From Oscillospiraceae bacterium (GTDB taxonomy: Bacteria > Bacillota > Clostridia > Oscillospirales > Acutalibacteraceae), in assembly GCA_003514385.1 (NCBI GenBank), contig DOQR01000006.1, positions 142,845 to 206,844 of the forward strand: 64,000 bases of DNA, given 5' to 3'. Shown piece by piece: positions 17,337-25,130 of the stretch. Position 1 is the stretch's first letter; the number at the start of each line of letters is the position of its first letter. The position numbers and the translations under genes were made by a program. Under the pieces are notes generated by a model. The model saw only the letters and a list, made by a program, of their open reading frames with translations. It had not been told where the DNA came from and ran no database searches.

Positions 17337-18014
17337 TGTCTCATCCATCCAATCGGACAGGCGCGTCATGCTTTTTTCGCTGCCGACAGCATAGAGAATA
17401 TCGCCCTCACGGAACATATAATCGGGATGCACATTGTCTGTCAAATTTCCGTTGTTTTCTATAGCGATTATGTTTACTCCGAACCTTCCCCGCATATCGG
17501 CGGACATTATCGTCATTCCGACGATCTTACGCGGAACTTCAAGCTTAAGGAGATTCAGCTTTCGGCTCAGCTGAACAAAGTCCAGCATATTGGGAGTTTC
17601 CAGTTTGTGGGCGAGTCTGACTGCCATATCCCTCTCGGGGTAGACGACTTCTGCGCCGAGCTTCTTGAGTATCTCGCCCTGCTCGGCGCTCGCGGCCTTT
17701 GATATGACCGTCGGCACGCCGAGAGAGACAACGTTGAGAGTAGTCAGAATCGAAGTGTCCATCTTTTCTCCGATGCAGACCACCACGACGTCGCAGTTTT
17801 GTATTCCGGTCTCCGAAAGCGTCTTTTTGTCGAAGCTGTTGACCACAAAAGCATTTTCCGTATATTCGCGCATCTCGCGCACCTTTTCCTCGTTGCCGTC
17901 GATTACGAGCGGCTCCGCGCCCGCTTTCGCAAGCTCCACAGCCAGAGCAGAGCCGAAGCGCCCGAGTCCGATTATTCCGTAAGATTTGCTGTCGCTTTTT
18001 GATTTTTTAAACAT
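17331..18014 (-). CDS. ktrA: KtrA/TrkA family potassium-uptake regulatory subunit
   Basis: 227 residues. An RCK_N Rossmann domain begins with YGIIGLGRFGSALAVELAKAG (the nucleotide motif GLGRFG at about residues 16-21), followed near residue 140 by a linker and an RCK_C domain. It forms a cytosolic ring under the KtrB channel and gates it in response to nucleotides; RCK_C domains of this group can bind c-di-AMP in other Firmicutes. It starts 15 nt after ktrB, so both are expressed together and share the upstream riboswitch. Length is normal for KtrA. Confidence 0.93.
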   Translation of the reverse strand: MFKKSKSDSKSYGIIGLGRFGSALAVELAKAGAEPLVIDGNEEKVREMREYTENAFVVNSFDKKTLSETGIQNCDVVVVCIGEKMDTSILTTLNVVSLGVPTVISKAASAEQGEILKKLGAEVVYPERDMAVRLAHKLETPNMLDFVQLSRKLNLLKLEVPRKIVGMTIMSADMRGRFGVNIIAIENNGNLTDNVHPDYMFREGDILYAVGSEKSMTRLSDWMDETR

Positions 18015-18029
18015 CTTTGTCCTCCGTTC

Positions 18030-19328
18030 TCAGCCTATGGCTATGTTTCCGTCGGGATATTTTATTCGATCTCCGTTTGTAAAATACCAGAGCGTTGCTA
18101 TTGTCAGCGGTCCGAGACGTCCTATATACATAATCACGATTGACAACAGCTTGCTCGCAGTGCAGAGTCCCGTGGTTATCCCGGTAGTGAGTCCCACCGT
18201 ACCGAACGCGCTCGTCATCTCGAACAAGGCATCCCTTATTGCTATATCCGGCTCAAAGGCGCAGAGCATAAACGTTCCCACTGCTATCACACTTATACCC
18301 ATGACCGCTATGACCGACGCCTTGCGGAACACACCGTGCGGCACAGAATAGTGAAACGCCTTTCCCGAGGTGTTTGTCGCGGCGGTCTTTATGCCCTGTA
18401 TCAGCGCAAACAGCGTGCTCGTCTTTATTCCGCCGCCGGTGGAGCCTGGCGACGCGCCGACGAACATTAAAAAGATCATAGCGAGCAGTCCCGCGTTTGA
18501 AAATTCGCCGAGCGAATATGTCGAGAAGCCCGCCGTCCTCGCAGTAACGCTGTTGAACAGAGCTCCTATCCACGGCATATTTTCTGTAATTCTGAAAATC
18601 ACCGCGCCGCCGACCGTCAGCGCGACGCTCATCGTGAGCACTACTTTTGTGTGCATGGAAAATCTGCGCCAGCGAAATCGCTTTTCGACAATCTCGCGGA
18701 TAACGAGAAAGCCGATTCCGCCGAAGAATATCAAAAGGCAGGTCACGAGATTTAAGAACACATCCTCTTTGTAGGCGGAGAGGCTTTGGAAGTTTCCGAG
18801 GATGTCGAAGCCGGAGTTATTGAACGCGGCGACAGAGTGAAAAAGGCTTATTCCGAGAGCTTTGAGCGGCGGGTAATCGCGCACGAAAACAATAAAGCTC
18901 AGCGCCGCACCGACAAGCTCAAATGCCGCCGTAGTCAAAAACACGCTTTTTATAAATTTTACTATTCCCTTGCCTGAGTCGAGATTCATCGCATCGCGCA
19001 GAACACGCCGACCTTTCAGATTTATCCTCTTTCCGACAGCCAGAATGACTCCCGCGCCCATTGACGCGACTCCGAGTCCGCCTATCTGTATCAGTGCCGC
19101 AACAACGAACTGACCGAACGCGGTGAACGTGTCCCCTATATCGACGGTCACGAGTCCCGTCACGCAGACGGCACTCGCCGAAGTGTACAGCGCGTCTATG
19201 TATTTTAAGTCTACGCCGTTTCGCACGCTGCACGGCAGCATCAGCAGACCCGAGCCTATAAATATCGCGGCTGCAAAACCGAGCGCAATTATTCTTGCAG
19301 ACGACATTCTTTTTAACAGCTTTCTCAT
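18030..19328 (-). CDS. ktrB: KtrB/TrkH family potassium transporter
   Basis: 432 residues with the four pore repeats of the SKT superfamily. Selectivity-filter glycines are visible in CVTGLVT (about residue 55), NNSGFD, ARTAGFS and FGTVGLTTG. The size and the paired RCK gene point to KtrB rather than the longer TrkH. Located in the cytoplasmic membrane, taking up K+ probably with Na+. GAGGTGA lies 4-5 nt before the ATG. Its leader carries a complete yybP-ykoY riboswitch with a competing terminator, an unexpected regulator for this gene. Confidence 0.93.
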   Translation of the reverse strand: MRKLLKRMSSARIIALGFAAAIFIGSGLLMLPCSVRNGVDLKYIDALYTSASAVCVTGLVTVDIGDTFTAFGQFVVAALIQIGGLGVASMGAGVILAVGKRINLKGRRVLRDAMNLDSGKGIVKFIKSVFLTTAAFELVGAALSFIVFVRDYPPLKALGISLFHSVAAFNNSGFDILGNFQSLSAYKEDVFLNLVTCLLIFFGGIGFLVIREIVEKRFRWRRFSMHTKVVLTMSVALTVGGAVIFRITENMPWIGALFNSVTARTAGFSTYSLGEFSNAGLLAMIFLMFVGASPGSTGGGIKTSTLFALIQGIKTAATNTSGKAFHYSVPHGVFRKASVIAVMGISVIAVGTFMLCAFEPDIAIRDALFEMTSAFGTVGLTTGITTGLCTASKLLSIVIMYIGRLGPLTIATLWYFTNGDRIKYPDGNIAIG

Positions 19329-19347
19329 AATTCACCTCGTATCCCGC

Positions 19348-19484
19348 AAAAAAGACCTTCGGCAGAATAGGTCTGCCAAAGGTCTTGCTTCATTCACGGC
19401 CAACGCCGCCAATGTCCGCTGCCAGCACAGCTCCTGTGCGGTTGGTGACAGGCGGATGGGTAACCCATAGCTACTCCCCATTGG
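19348..19484 (-). promoter_or_regulatory. yybP-ykoY (Mn2+-sensing) riboswitch with terminator platform
   Basis: Read on the minus strand, the aptamer (19484 to 19376) has the two signature segments GGGGAGTAGC and GCAAGACCTTTGG. P1 pairs CCAATGG with CCTTTGG, P2 is ATGGG/CCCAT, P3 starts CCGC with an internal CTGTCAC loop and a CACAG/CTGTG tip, and P4 is CATT/AATG. The 3' P1 strand is also the 5' arm of a terminator (GACCTT...AAGGTC then TTTTTT, 19384 to 19348), so ligand binding should favour read-through into ktrB. Compared from memory with the Lactococcus yybP element. Confidence 0.9.
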
Positions 19485-19494
19485 TTGTGGCTTA

Positions 19495-19522
19495 ATTATA
19501 TCCCTTTGCGGGCGAAAGTCAA
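19495..19522 (-). promoter_or_regulatory. Promoter of the riboswitch-ktrBA transcript
   Basis: Minus strand TTGACT (19517-19522), 16-bp spacer, TATAAT (19495-19500), about 11 bp before the aptamer. Confidence 0.78.
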
Positions 19523-19556
19523 TATATTTATGAAAAAATTATCCGACATTAAAAGC

Positions 19557-19590
19557 AGAAAAGGTCTGCCGAGCTAATCGACAGACCCAT
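19557..19590 (-). terminator. Terminator of the 19.6-kb lipoprotein gene
   Basis: Arms 19563-19571 and 19579-19587 (GGTCTGTCG/CGGCAGACC on the minus strand), followed by TTTTCTGCTTTT. Confidence 0.82.
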
Positions 19591-19608
19591 ATCTTTATGA
19601 ATTTCCTA

Positions 19609-20538
19609 TTAATAAGCGAAAGTGTACTGCTGCTGCCATGTGCCGGTGAAGTTAGCATCGATACCAACATTGCTATTACCGAAGGTAAGTTTGCAGACAA
19701 CATTTGCCGGCTCGCTGACATTGATGCTCGCGAGAGTACCGTCCGCGTTGAGCACGAAAGTGAATGTGCCGCTCTGATAATTAACCTTCGTGCTCTTCGG
19801 GCTGAAGGGTTTAAAATCATCCGGAGTCAGCGAAAGCGTATCAAAGCAAGAGCCATGATGCTTGGGAACAAATGTAAGCCCCTCGCCGCTCTCGGTAACG
19901 AGAGTGATGCTGACCTTCCAGCCGCCGCCCTGTTTGACGCAGGAAGCCGCCTTGACACCTGCGGGATCGACTTTATAGGAAGCGCGCTTTGCCGCGGGCA
20001 GGAAGCTTGCAAGAGTCGTGCCATCGGAAGCCTTGCCGCCGTTAAAAGTTTTTGTCGCGGTCTTGGGATAATCGTTGGGAAGAAGGGGCTCTGCCTTAGC
20101 AATAAGGTCGATTCCGAGAATCTTGTCGGGGTTAAGGCTGTTGATCTTCGAAGTTGTTCCCTGAACTCTCTTGACAGAGACCTTACCGGTGTAGCTCTTC
20201 ATAGCCGAAGCGTACTTGTTGAAGAACGCAACGATATCAGCCTTGCTGCCGTTGACGGGAGCCTTTATCTCCGCTGCGGGCTTGTTGCCCTGCTGGCCGC
20301 CCTGCTGACCCTGAGTAGCCGCCTCGCTGCCGCCCTCGGAGGGTGCGACTGCCGTGCTGTCGTCAGCGGTGCTCTCTGCCGCGTTGCTCTCCGCGTCGCC
20401 CGCCTGGGTGTCCTGAACGTCTGCGTTCGCGTCCTGCGAGCTCTCAGCCGTTGTGTCGTTCTTGTCGTCCTTGCCCTTACATGCCGCAAATGCAAATATC
20501 ATTATCAGCGCGAGCAGGATAGCAATAATTCTCTTCAT
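19609..20538 (-). CDS. Secreted lipoprotein of unknown function
   Basis: 309 residues from the ATG at 20538, which has AAAGGAG nearby upstream; an 18-residue in-frame extension lacks one. The signal peptide MKRIIAILLALIMIFAFAAC has its lipobox (FAAC) with Cys20. A long Ser/Asp/Gln/Gly-rich linker (residues 22-90) leads to a globular domain starting near IKAPVNGSKADIVAFFNKYA. I do not recognise the domain. It should be lipid-anchored on the outer face of the membrane. Single gene with its own terminator, no functional hint from neighbours. Confidence 0.8.
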   Translation of the reverse strand: MKRIIAILLALIMIFAFAACKGKDDKNDTTAESSQDANADVQDTQAGDAESNAAESTADDSTAVAPSEGGSEAATQGQQGGQQGNKPAAEIKAPVNGSKADIVAFFNKYASAMKSYTGKVSVKRVQGTTSKINSLNPDKILGIDLIAKAEPLLPNDYPKTATKTFNGGKASDGTTLASFLPAAKRASYKVDPAGVKAASCVKQGGGWKVSITLVTESGEGLTFVPKHHGSCFDTLSLTPDDFKPFSPKSTKVNYQSGTFTFVLNADGTLASINVSEPANVVCKLTFGNSNVGIDANFTGTWQQQYTFAY

Positions 20539-20773
20539 AGTTTGTCTCCTTTCATCTTTCGGCAGAGCATCCTCTGCCATGCTACGATTCAAGTTTACTT
20601 TATGTTTATTCGTTTGTCAAGAGAATAAACTTTATTTTATATTTCCATAATTTCCATAATTTTTTATCGATTTTTGTGCACTATATATTATATTCGTTCT
20701 TTATACAATATATAATAATCCGCCGCATACAGGGCACACTATACAGCGAAAAAGAACAGAAAGGGTGCATAAA

Positions 20774-21205
20774 ATGAGCAAAGACACACTTGAGCTGCTG
20801 CGCGAATGCGACAGCGGAATAAAAATGGCAGTCAGCAGCATTGACGAAGTGAGCGGGCACATAAAAGATGAGGATCTAAAAAACCTGCTCGAGAAGAGTA
20901 AGGAGGAACACAGCCAGCTCGGCGGTACGATAAAAGAACAGCTGGCGTCGCTCGGCGACGACGGCAAAGACCCGGGGATAATGGCGAAGAGCATGTCATG
21001 GATAAAAACCAACGTCAAGCTCGGCATGAACGACTCGGACAGAACGGTCGCAGGGCTGATGACCGACGGGTGCGACATGGGCATAAAGAGCCTGACCCGC
21101 TACCTCAACGAATACAAAGGCGCGGACGGCGCTTCGCGCAGCACGGCGCGCCGCCTCATCGGCATAGAAGAGGATCTTCTCTGCGGGCTGAGACCGTACC
21201 TGTAA
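20774..21205 (+). CDS. Ferritin-like four-helix (DUF2383-like) protein
   Basis: 143 residues from the ATG at 20774 with AAGGG upstream; a GTG nine bases earlier is less likely. Long amphipathic helices predict a four-helix bundle. The motif MSWIKTNVKLGMNDSDRTVAGLMTDGCDMG is characteristic of a family widespread in Firmicutes that resembles ferritin-like DUF2383/PA2169 proteins. Acidic and histidine residues suited to a di-iron site are few (one EEHSQ), so metal binding is uncertain. Cytosolic, function unknown. Followed by a weak terminator hairpin. Confidence 0.78.
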   Translation: MSKDTLELLRECDSGIKMAVSSIDEVSGHIKDEDLKNLLEKSKEEHSQLGGTIKEQLASLGDDGKDPGIMAKSMSWIKTNVKLGMNDSDRTVAGLMTDGCDMGIKSLTRYLNEYKGADGASRSTARRLIGIEEDLLCGLRPYL

Positions 21206-21242
21206 TATATATCTGCGAGACAGCGCATAGGCTCATAAGCCG

Positions 21243-21285
21243 GCCGGGCACAGCAAATTATCACTGTGTCCGGCATTATGTTATT
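21243..21285 (+). terminator. Probable terminator after the ferritin-like gene
   Basis: 11-bp stem (21243-21253 with 21264-21274) but only a weak T run. A second hairpin at about 21313-21343 (CCCAC..GTGGG) follows; the rest of 21206-21450 shows no gene. Confidence 0.55.
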
Positions 21286-21454
21286 GTCATTTGTATACCT
21301 CTCAAACATAAATCTCCCACCGCAGCACATCAAGCACTGCAGTGGGCTTAATTCATCAGACCTCTATATAATACGGGCAGAGAGAATACACTGCATATTT
21401 CTTCCTCCATAAGATTTATATGCCAAAGTATACCACACAACAAAGAAAGTCACA

Positions 21455-21484
21455 ACAAAAAAGGGACCGCCCGAAAGCAGTCCC
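21455..21484 (-). terminator. Terminator of the CmpB-like gene
   Basis: Stem GGGACTGC/GCGGTCCC on the minus strand, then TTTTTT. Confidence 0.85.
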
Positions 21485-21504
21485 GCATTGTAAAATAGCT
21501 TTGT

Positions 21505-22185
21505 TTATTTTTTTATAACATGCCATTCGCAGAAGCGGCTTGACATCATCGCGTCGTCATACTTGCTGTCGACATACTGCCCGATCTGCGTTGTCGCGGC
21601 AATCCCCGCGCGGCGGTCTCTCCAGCGCACCATGCACACGAGAGTGAATGAGAGATTGATTATCATAAATATCGATAACGCGGCACACGCGACCTTCCAG
21701 CCCGTGCCCTGCATACGCGCGAACACCTTTTTGAGCTTCGGCACAACCATATAGGCGAAGATAACGCCCGCAAGTCCCCAGAGCAGCGTCATTTTCAGGC
21801 AGATGAGACCCTTGTAGTTCATGAAGCTCTTTGAGTAGTCCCACGCTTTCATGCCCATGCCGTATTCGAGCAGCAGCCCGCAGGCGAGCTCAAAGACCGT
21901 GGCGACTATCGCGATAGAGCAGAACCGGGCGATAACTCCCTTGTAACCGGTGCTCCGTATCTTTTCGCCGCTTATGTAGAACATCACTGCGCCTACGCCG
22001 TATATCAAAGAGAACGGTCCCCAGATGGTTGCGACATGCGTCTCCCAGTGGCCGAAAATCAGCCTGCACCATGTACCCTCGAGCAGAACGCCGAGCACAT
22101 TGCCGAACATGAACAGCCAGAACATATTGCAATAGGTCACGCCGTCCTTCTTCATCTCGGCAAGACCCTCATGCCTGTTTTTCAC
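21505..22185 (-). CDS. CmpB-like putative ABC transporter membrane protein
   Basis: 226 residues with about six hydrophobic segments. The pattern GTWCRLIFGHWETHVATIWGPFSLIYGVGAV and LLEYGMGMKAWDYS matches the ABC_trans_CmpB family of Firmicutes, which is annotated as a permease although no partner ATPase is usually found, as here. Start is GTG at 22185 with GGAGG 7 nt upstream. Cytoplasmic membrane. It lies 99 bp downstream of pnuC on the same strand without an obvious terminator between, so read-through is possible. Transport function is unproven. Confidence 0.8.
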   Translation of the reverse strand: MKNRHEGLAEMKKDGVTYCNMFWLFMFGNVLGVLLEGTWCRLIFGHWETHVATIWGPFSLIYGVGAVMFYISGEKIRSTGYKGVIARFCSIAIVATVFELACGLLLEYGMGMKAWDYSKSFMNYKGLICLKMTLLWGLAGVIFAYMVVPKLKKVFARMQGTGWKVACAALSIFMIINLSFTLVCMVRWRDRRAGIAATTQIGQYVDSKYDDAMMSSRFCEWHVIKK

Positions 22186-22283
22186 GGTATCGCCTCCTGT
22201 CCTTTGCTTTCTATATAATATAACAGAAGATTCGACTTTTTTACTTCAGATATGAGCATATTTTCAAAATGTTTATTTTTTAT

Positions 22284-22967
22284 TTAATTTTCGCCCTGGC
22301 GCTGCCTGATCTTTCGCCAGTTTATGAAGCCGTAGCAGTCATTGACAAAGAACACCGAGAAGCAGACTATCATCGGCAGATACGACGGGTCGTCGATAGT
22401 CGCCATTATCCACATAATAATCAGTACAATGTCGTTTGCGGCGTAGCCGAGCCCATAGAGCGGCGAGCGCAGGAGTGTGAGCGACGCGGCGATAAAGCTC
22501 GTTGCGACGGAAACGGTGCTTATCGCGAGCTTCGCGGTGTTGAAATATTTCAGAATAAAATAGAACGCCGCAGTAAGAATAATCAGCACTGCCCACTTTT
22601 TCGCCCCGACATGCGCCACTTTCACCTCGTTTTCGCCCTCCTTGTACGGATGCCGAAACCAGGATATTGCCGCGGCGAGGGCTATCGGTGCGGTCATGCC
22701 GAGATATGTTATCATCTCGCCGTAGTAGCGAAATTTAAAAGAAATCACAGAATAGAATATGCTGAAAACAACAGTCAGCACCTGACCTATCGGATCGCCC
22801 TTTGCATTAAGCATAAGCGAAGTGACGCCGATAAGCGACGCAACAAGGGTGAGATAATCCCGCTCCCGCGGAAACATAAACGACACCGTAACCAGAACAA
22901 GCGACCCGAGCCATATTGCCCATTCGTGCTTTTTGAATATCTTAAACGGATTCTGATAGTTTTTCAT
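22284..22967 (-). CDS. pnuC: PnuC-family nicotinamide/vitamin transporter
   Basis: 227 residues from the ATG at 22967 (GAGG 6 nt upstream). About seven membrane segments and the end motif AANDIVLIIMWIMATIDDPSYLP followed by NDCYGFINWRKI, typical of PnuC. PnuC members move nicotinamide riboside, thiamine, riboflavin or other nucleosides by facilitated diffusion; the substrate cannot be fixed here. The gene stands directly behind a strong terminator hairpin in its own leader, with a promoter 110 bp upstream, so expression is probably controlled by attenuation. No NAD genes are adjacent. Confidence 0.92.
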   Translation of the reverse strand: MKNYQNPFKIFKKHEWAIWLGSLVLVTVSFMFPRERDYLTLVASLIGVTSLMLNAKGDPIGQVLTVVFSIFYSVISFKFRYYGEMITYLGMTAPIALAAAISWFRHPYKEGENEVKVAHVGAKKWAVLIILTAAFYFILKYFNTAKLAISTVSVATSFIAASLTLLRSPLYGLGYAANDIVLIIMWIMATIDDPSYLPMIVCFSVFFVNDCYGFINWRKIRQRQGEN

Positions 22968-22976
22968 GCTGTACCT

Positions 22977-23067
22977 CAAAAAAAATAAGCACCCGCCATC
23001 TCGTCTTCTAAGACCTAACGACGAGATACGAATGCTTCATTACCCGGTGGCAATCTACTTATTAGTT
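22977..23067 (-). promoter_or_regulatory. pnuC leader with terminator hairpin (attenuator or riboswitch)
   Basis: The predicted transcript start is about 23068. After about 30 nt a long hairpin (23037 to 22987; outer arms AAGCA/TGCTT, inner arms ATCTCGTC/GACGAGAT) is followed by a run of T ending about 10 nt before the pnuC ATG, so the terminator must be overcome for expression. The upstream leader (GATTGCCACCGGGTAATG) may be the sensor. It matches none of the TPP, FMN, preQ1, NAD+-II or T-box consensus patterns I can recall. Confidence 0.65.
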
Positions 23068-23074
23068 TTGTGGT

Positions 23075-23116
23075 ATTATATCAGTCGGCACGAAATTTGT
23101 TAAGAGCCGATCGGCT
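23075..23116 (-). promoter_or_regulatory. pnuC promoter with upstream palindrome
   Basis: Minus strand TTAACA (23098-23103), 17-bp spacer, TATAAT (23075-23080). A perfect 12-bp palindrome AGCCGATCGGCT (23105-23116) abuts the -35 box and could bind a regulator. Confidence 0.7.
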
Positions 23117-23144
23117 GATTAAATTACGCCGCACCGTAAACAGC

Positions 23145-23178
23145 AAAAAGGAAGCCGAATAAATTTCGACTTCCCTTT
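23145..23178 (-). terminator. Terminator of the marR-ABC operon
   Basis: Imperfect stem GGGAAGTCGAA/TTCGGCTTCC on the minus strand, followed by TTTTTGCTG. Confidence 0.78.
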
Positions 23179-23192
23179 TATTATATCTAAGC

Positions 23193-25130
23193 TTATTCCA
23201 GCTCAAACGCGCCGGTGTAGAGGCGATAGTATGTGCCCTTTTCGGCGATGAGCTTTTCGTGGTTGCCGCGCTCGATTATTCTGCCGTGGTCGAGCACCAT
23301 TATGACATCGGAGTTCTGGACGGTCGAGAGGCGGTGCGCGATAACAAAGACTGTGCGTCCTTTCATCAGCTTATCCATACCGCCCTGGACGAGAGCCTCT
23401 GTGCGCGTATCTATAGAAGATGTCGCCTCGTCGAGGATCATGACGGGCGGGTCGGAAACCGCCGCGCGGGCTATAGATATCAGCTGACGCTGACCCTGCG
23501 AGAGTCCGGAACCGTCACCCTTGAGCACGGTGTTGTAGCCGTCCGGGAGCATGCGGATGAATCCGTCAGCATTTGCGAGCTTCGCCGCCGCGATGCACTG
23601 TTCGTCGGTCGCCTCGGGGTTGCCGTAGCGGATGTTCTCCATGACAGTGCCCGTGAACAGGTTGACATCCTGGAGCACGACGCCGAGACTGCGGCGCAAA
23701 TCGGCTTTCTTTATCTTGTTGATGTTTATTCCGTCATAGCGTATCTTGCCGTCCGCTATATCATAGAAGCGGTTTATTAAGTTTGTTATCGTGGTCTTGC
23801 CCGCTCCGGTCGCGCCGACGAAAGCCACCTTCTGACCCGGCTCTGCGTAGAGCGTGATATCGTGAAGGACTTCCTTTTCGGGTGTGTAGCCGAAATCGAC
23901 ATGGTCGAGAACGACCTGACCCTCAAGCTTCGTATAAGTCAGGGTGCCGTCGCCGTGGGGATGCTTCCATGCCCACATTCCGGTGTGCTCCTTAACTTCG
24001 ACTATCTCGCCGTTCTCCTCTTTTGCATTTACGAGGGTAACATATCCGTCATCGGGCTCAGGCTCTTCGTCCATAAATGTGAAGATTCGCTCGGCGCCCG
24101 CGAGGGCGTTGACAATCGAGTTGAACTGGTTCGACATCTGGGATATCGGGTTTATAAAGTTGCGCGAGAGCACGAGGAACGAGGCTATCATGCCGAGGGA
24201 CAGCGTGTTGACGCCGGTCAGCCCGAGATTCTTCGTGCCGACGATAGCCATATATGAGCCGATAACGGCGAGCAGGATATACAGGAAATATCCGAACGCG
24301 TTCGTCATGGGCATCATCGAGGTCGCGTGGCCGTTTGCGTTCGCGGCGTTGTGCTCCCATTCGGTGTTGCGCTGCTTCATTTCTTTCTTCGACTGCTCTT
24401 CGTGGCAGAAAACTTTTATGACCTTCTGACCGTTTATCATCTCTTCGATATATCCGTCAAGATCCGCAAGGGATCTCTGCTGGGCTACGAAATACGCGCC
24501 GCTCTTGCCGATGACTTTCTTGATTATCTGCATAATGAAGAACAGCGATATGCACACAACGAGCGTCAGACCGACGCTGATATAGAGCATACAGCAAAAC
24601 ACCGCCGCGACGGTGAACGCCGAAGAAACCAGCTGACCCATCGACTGCGCGAGCATCTGGCGCAGGGTATCGGTATCGTTGGTATAGAGGCTCATCGTGT
24701 CGCCGTGGGTGTGCGAGTCGAAATATCTTATCGGCAGGCGCTGCATCTTCTCGAACATCTCATCGCGTATGGTCTTGAGCGTTCCCTGCGCTATAGTGAC
24801 CATGCGGCGGTTGTAGATAAGCGTCGAGAGCGTGCCGATGAGATAGATAACCGCCATGGTTATCAGCGCGCGTATGAAGCCGGAGAAGTCGGGTGATGAT
24901 TGACCGACCATCGGGGTTATATAATCGTCGATAAGCGACTGGAGGAACATCGACGACGCCGCACCCGCAACTGCGCTGAGCAGGATGCAGATTGTGACGA
25001 GGACTATCGTGCCCTTATAATTTTTGAGATAAGAGAGCAGACGCTTGAGCGTTTTCTTGTCGAGCTTTCTGGGCTGCATTCCGGGTTCGCCGGGCATGCT
25101 CTTGGGTCCGCCGTGCATAGGCTTACTCAT
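23193..25130 (-). CDS. ABC exporter half, canonical NBD (heterodimer subunit B)
   Basis: 645 residues from the ATG at 25130 inside the overlap with the previous gene (ATGAGTAA). Six-helix exporter domain (residues ~40-330), an unusual insert with EEPEPDDGYVT..GMWAWKHPHGDG before the NBD, then Walker A GATGAGKTT, signature LSQGQRQ and Walker B VMILDEATSSID with the catalytic Glu. It pairs with the degenerate partner upstream to form an asymmetric exporter, probably for drugs or lipids. Plasma membrane. Translational coupling is implied by the 8-nt overlap. Confidence 0.93.
   Translation of the reverse strand: MSKPMHGGPKSMPGEPGMQPRKLDKKTLKRLLSYLKNYKGTIVLVTICILLSAVAGAASSMFLQSLIDDYITPMVGQSSPDFSGFIRALITMAVIYLIGTLSTLIYNRRMVTIAQGTLKTIRDEMFEKMQRLPIRYFDSHTHGDTMSLYTNDTDTLRQMLAQSMGQLVSSAFTVAAVFCCMLYISVGLTLVVCISLFFIMQIIKKVIGKSGAYFVAQQRSLADLDGYIEEMINGQKVIKVFCHEEQSKKEMKQRNTEWEHNAANANGHATSMMPMTNAFGYFLYILLAVIGSYMAIVGTKNLGLTGVNTLSLGMIASFLVLSRNFINPISQMSNQFNSIVNALAGAERIFTFMDEEPEPDDGYVTLVNAKEENGEIVEVKEHTGMWAWKHPHGDGTLTYTKLEGQVVLDHVDFGYTPEKEVLHDITLYAEPGQKVAFVGATGAGKTTITNLINRFYDIADGKIRYDGININKIKKADLRRSLGVVLQDVNLFTGTVMENIRYGNPEATDEQCIAAAKLANADGFIRMLPDGYNTVLKGDGSGLSQGQRQLISIARAAVSDPPVMILDEATSSIDTRTEALVQGGMDKLMKGRTVFVIAHRLSTVQNSDVIMVLDHGRIIERGNHEKLIAEKGTYYRLYTGAFELE

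Noticed and set aside
19348..19484. c-di-AMP (ydaO) riboswitch, as expected for a potassium transporter
   Set aside because: The conserved segments are those of yybP-ykoY (GGGGAGTAGC and GCAAGACCTTT), not of ydaO.
22977..23067. T-box leader for pnuC
   Set aside because: No stem I, no specifier loop and no TGGN bulge; only the ACCGGGTAATGAAGC-like stretch resembles a T-box tail.
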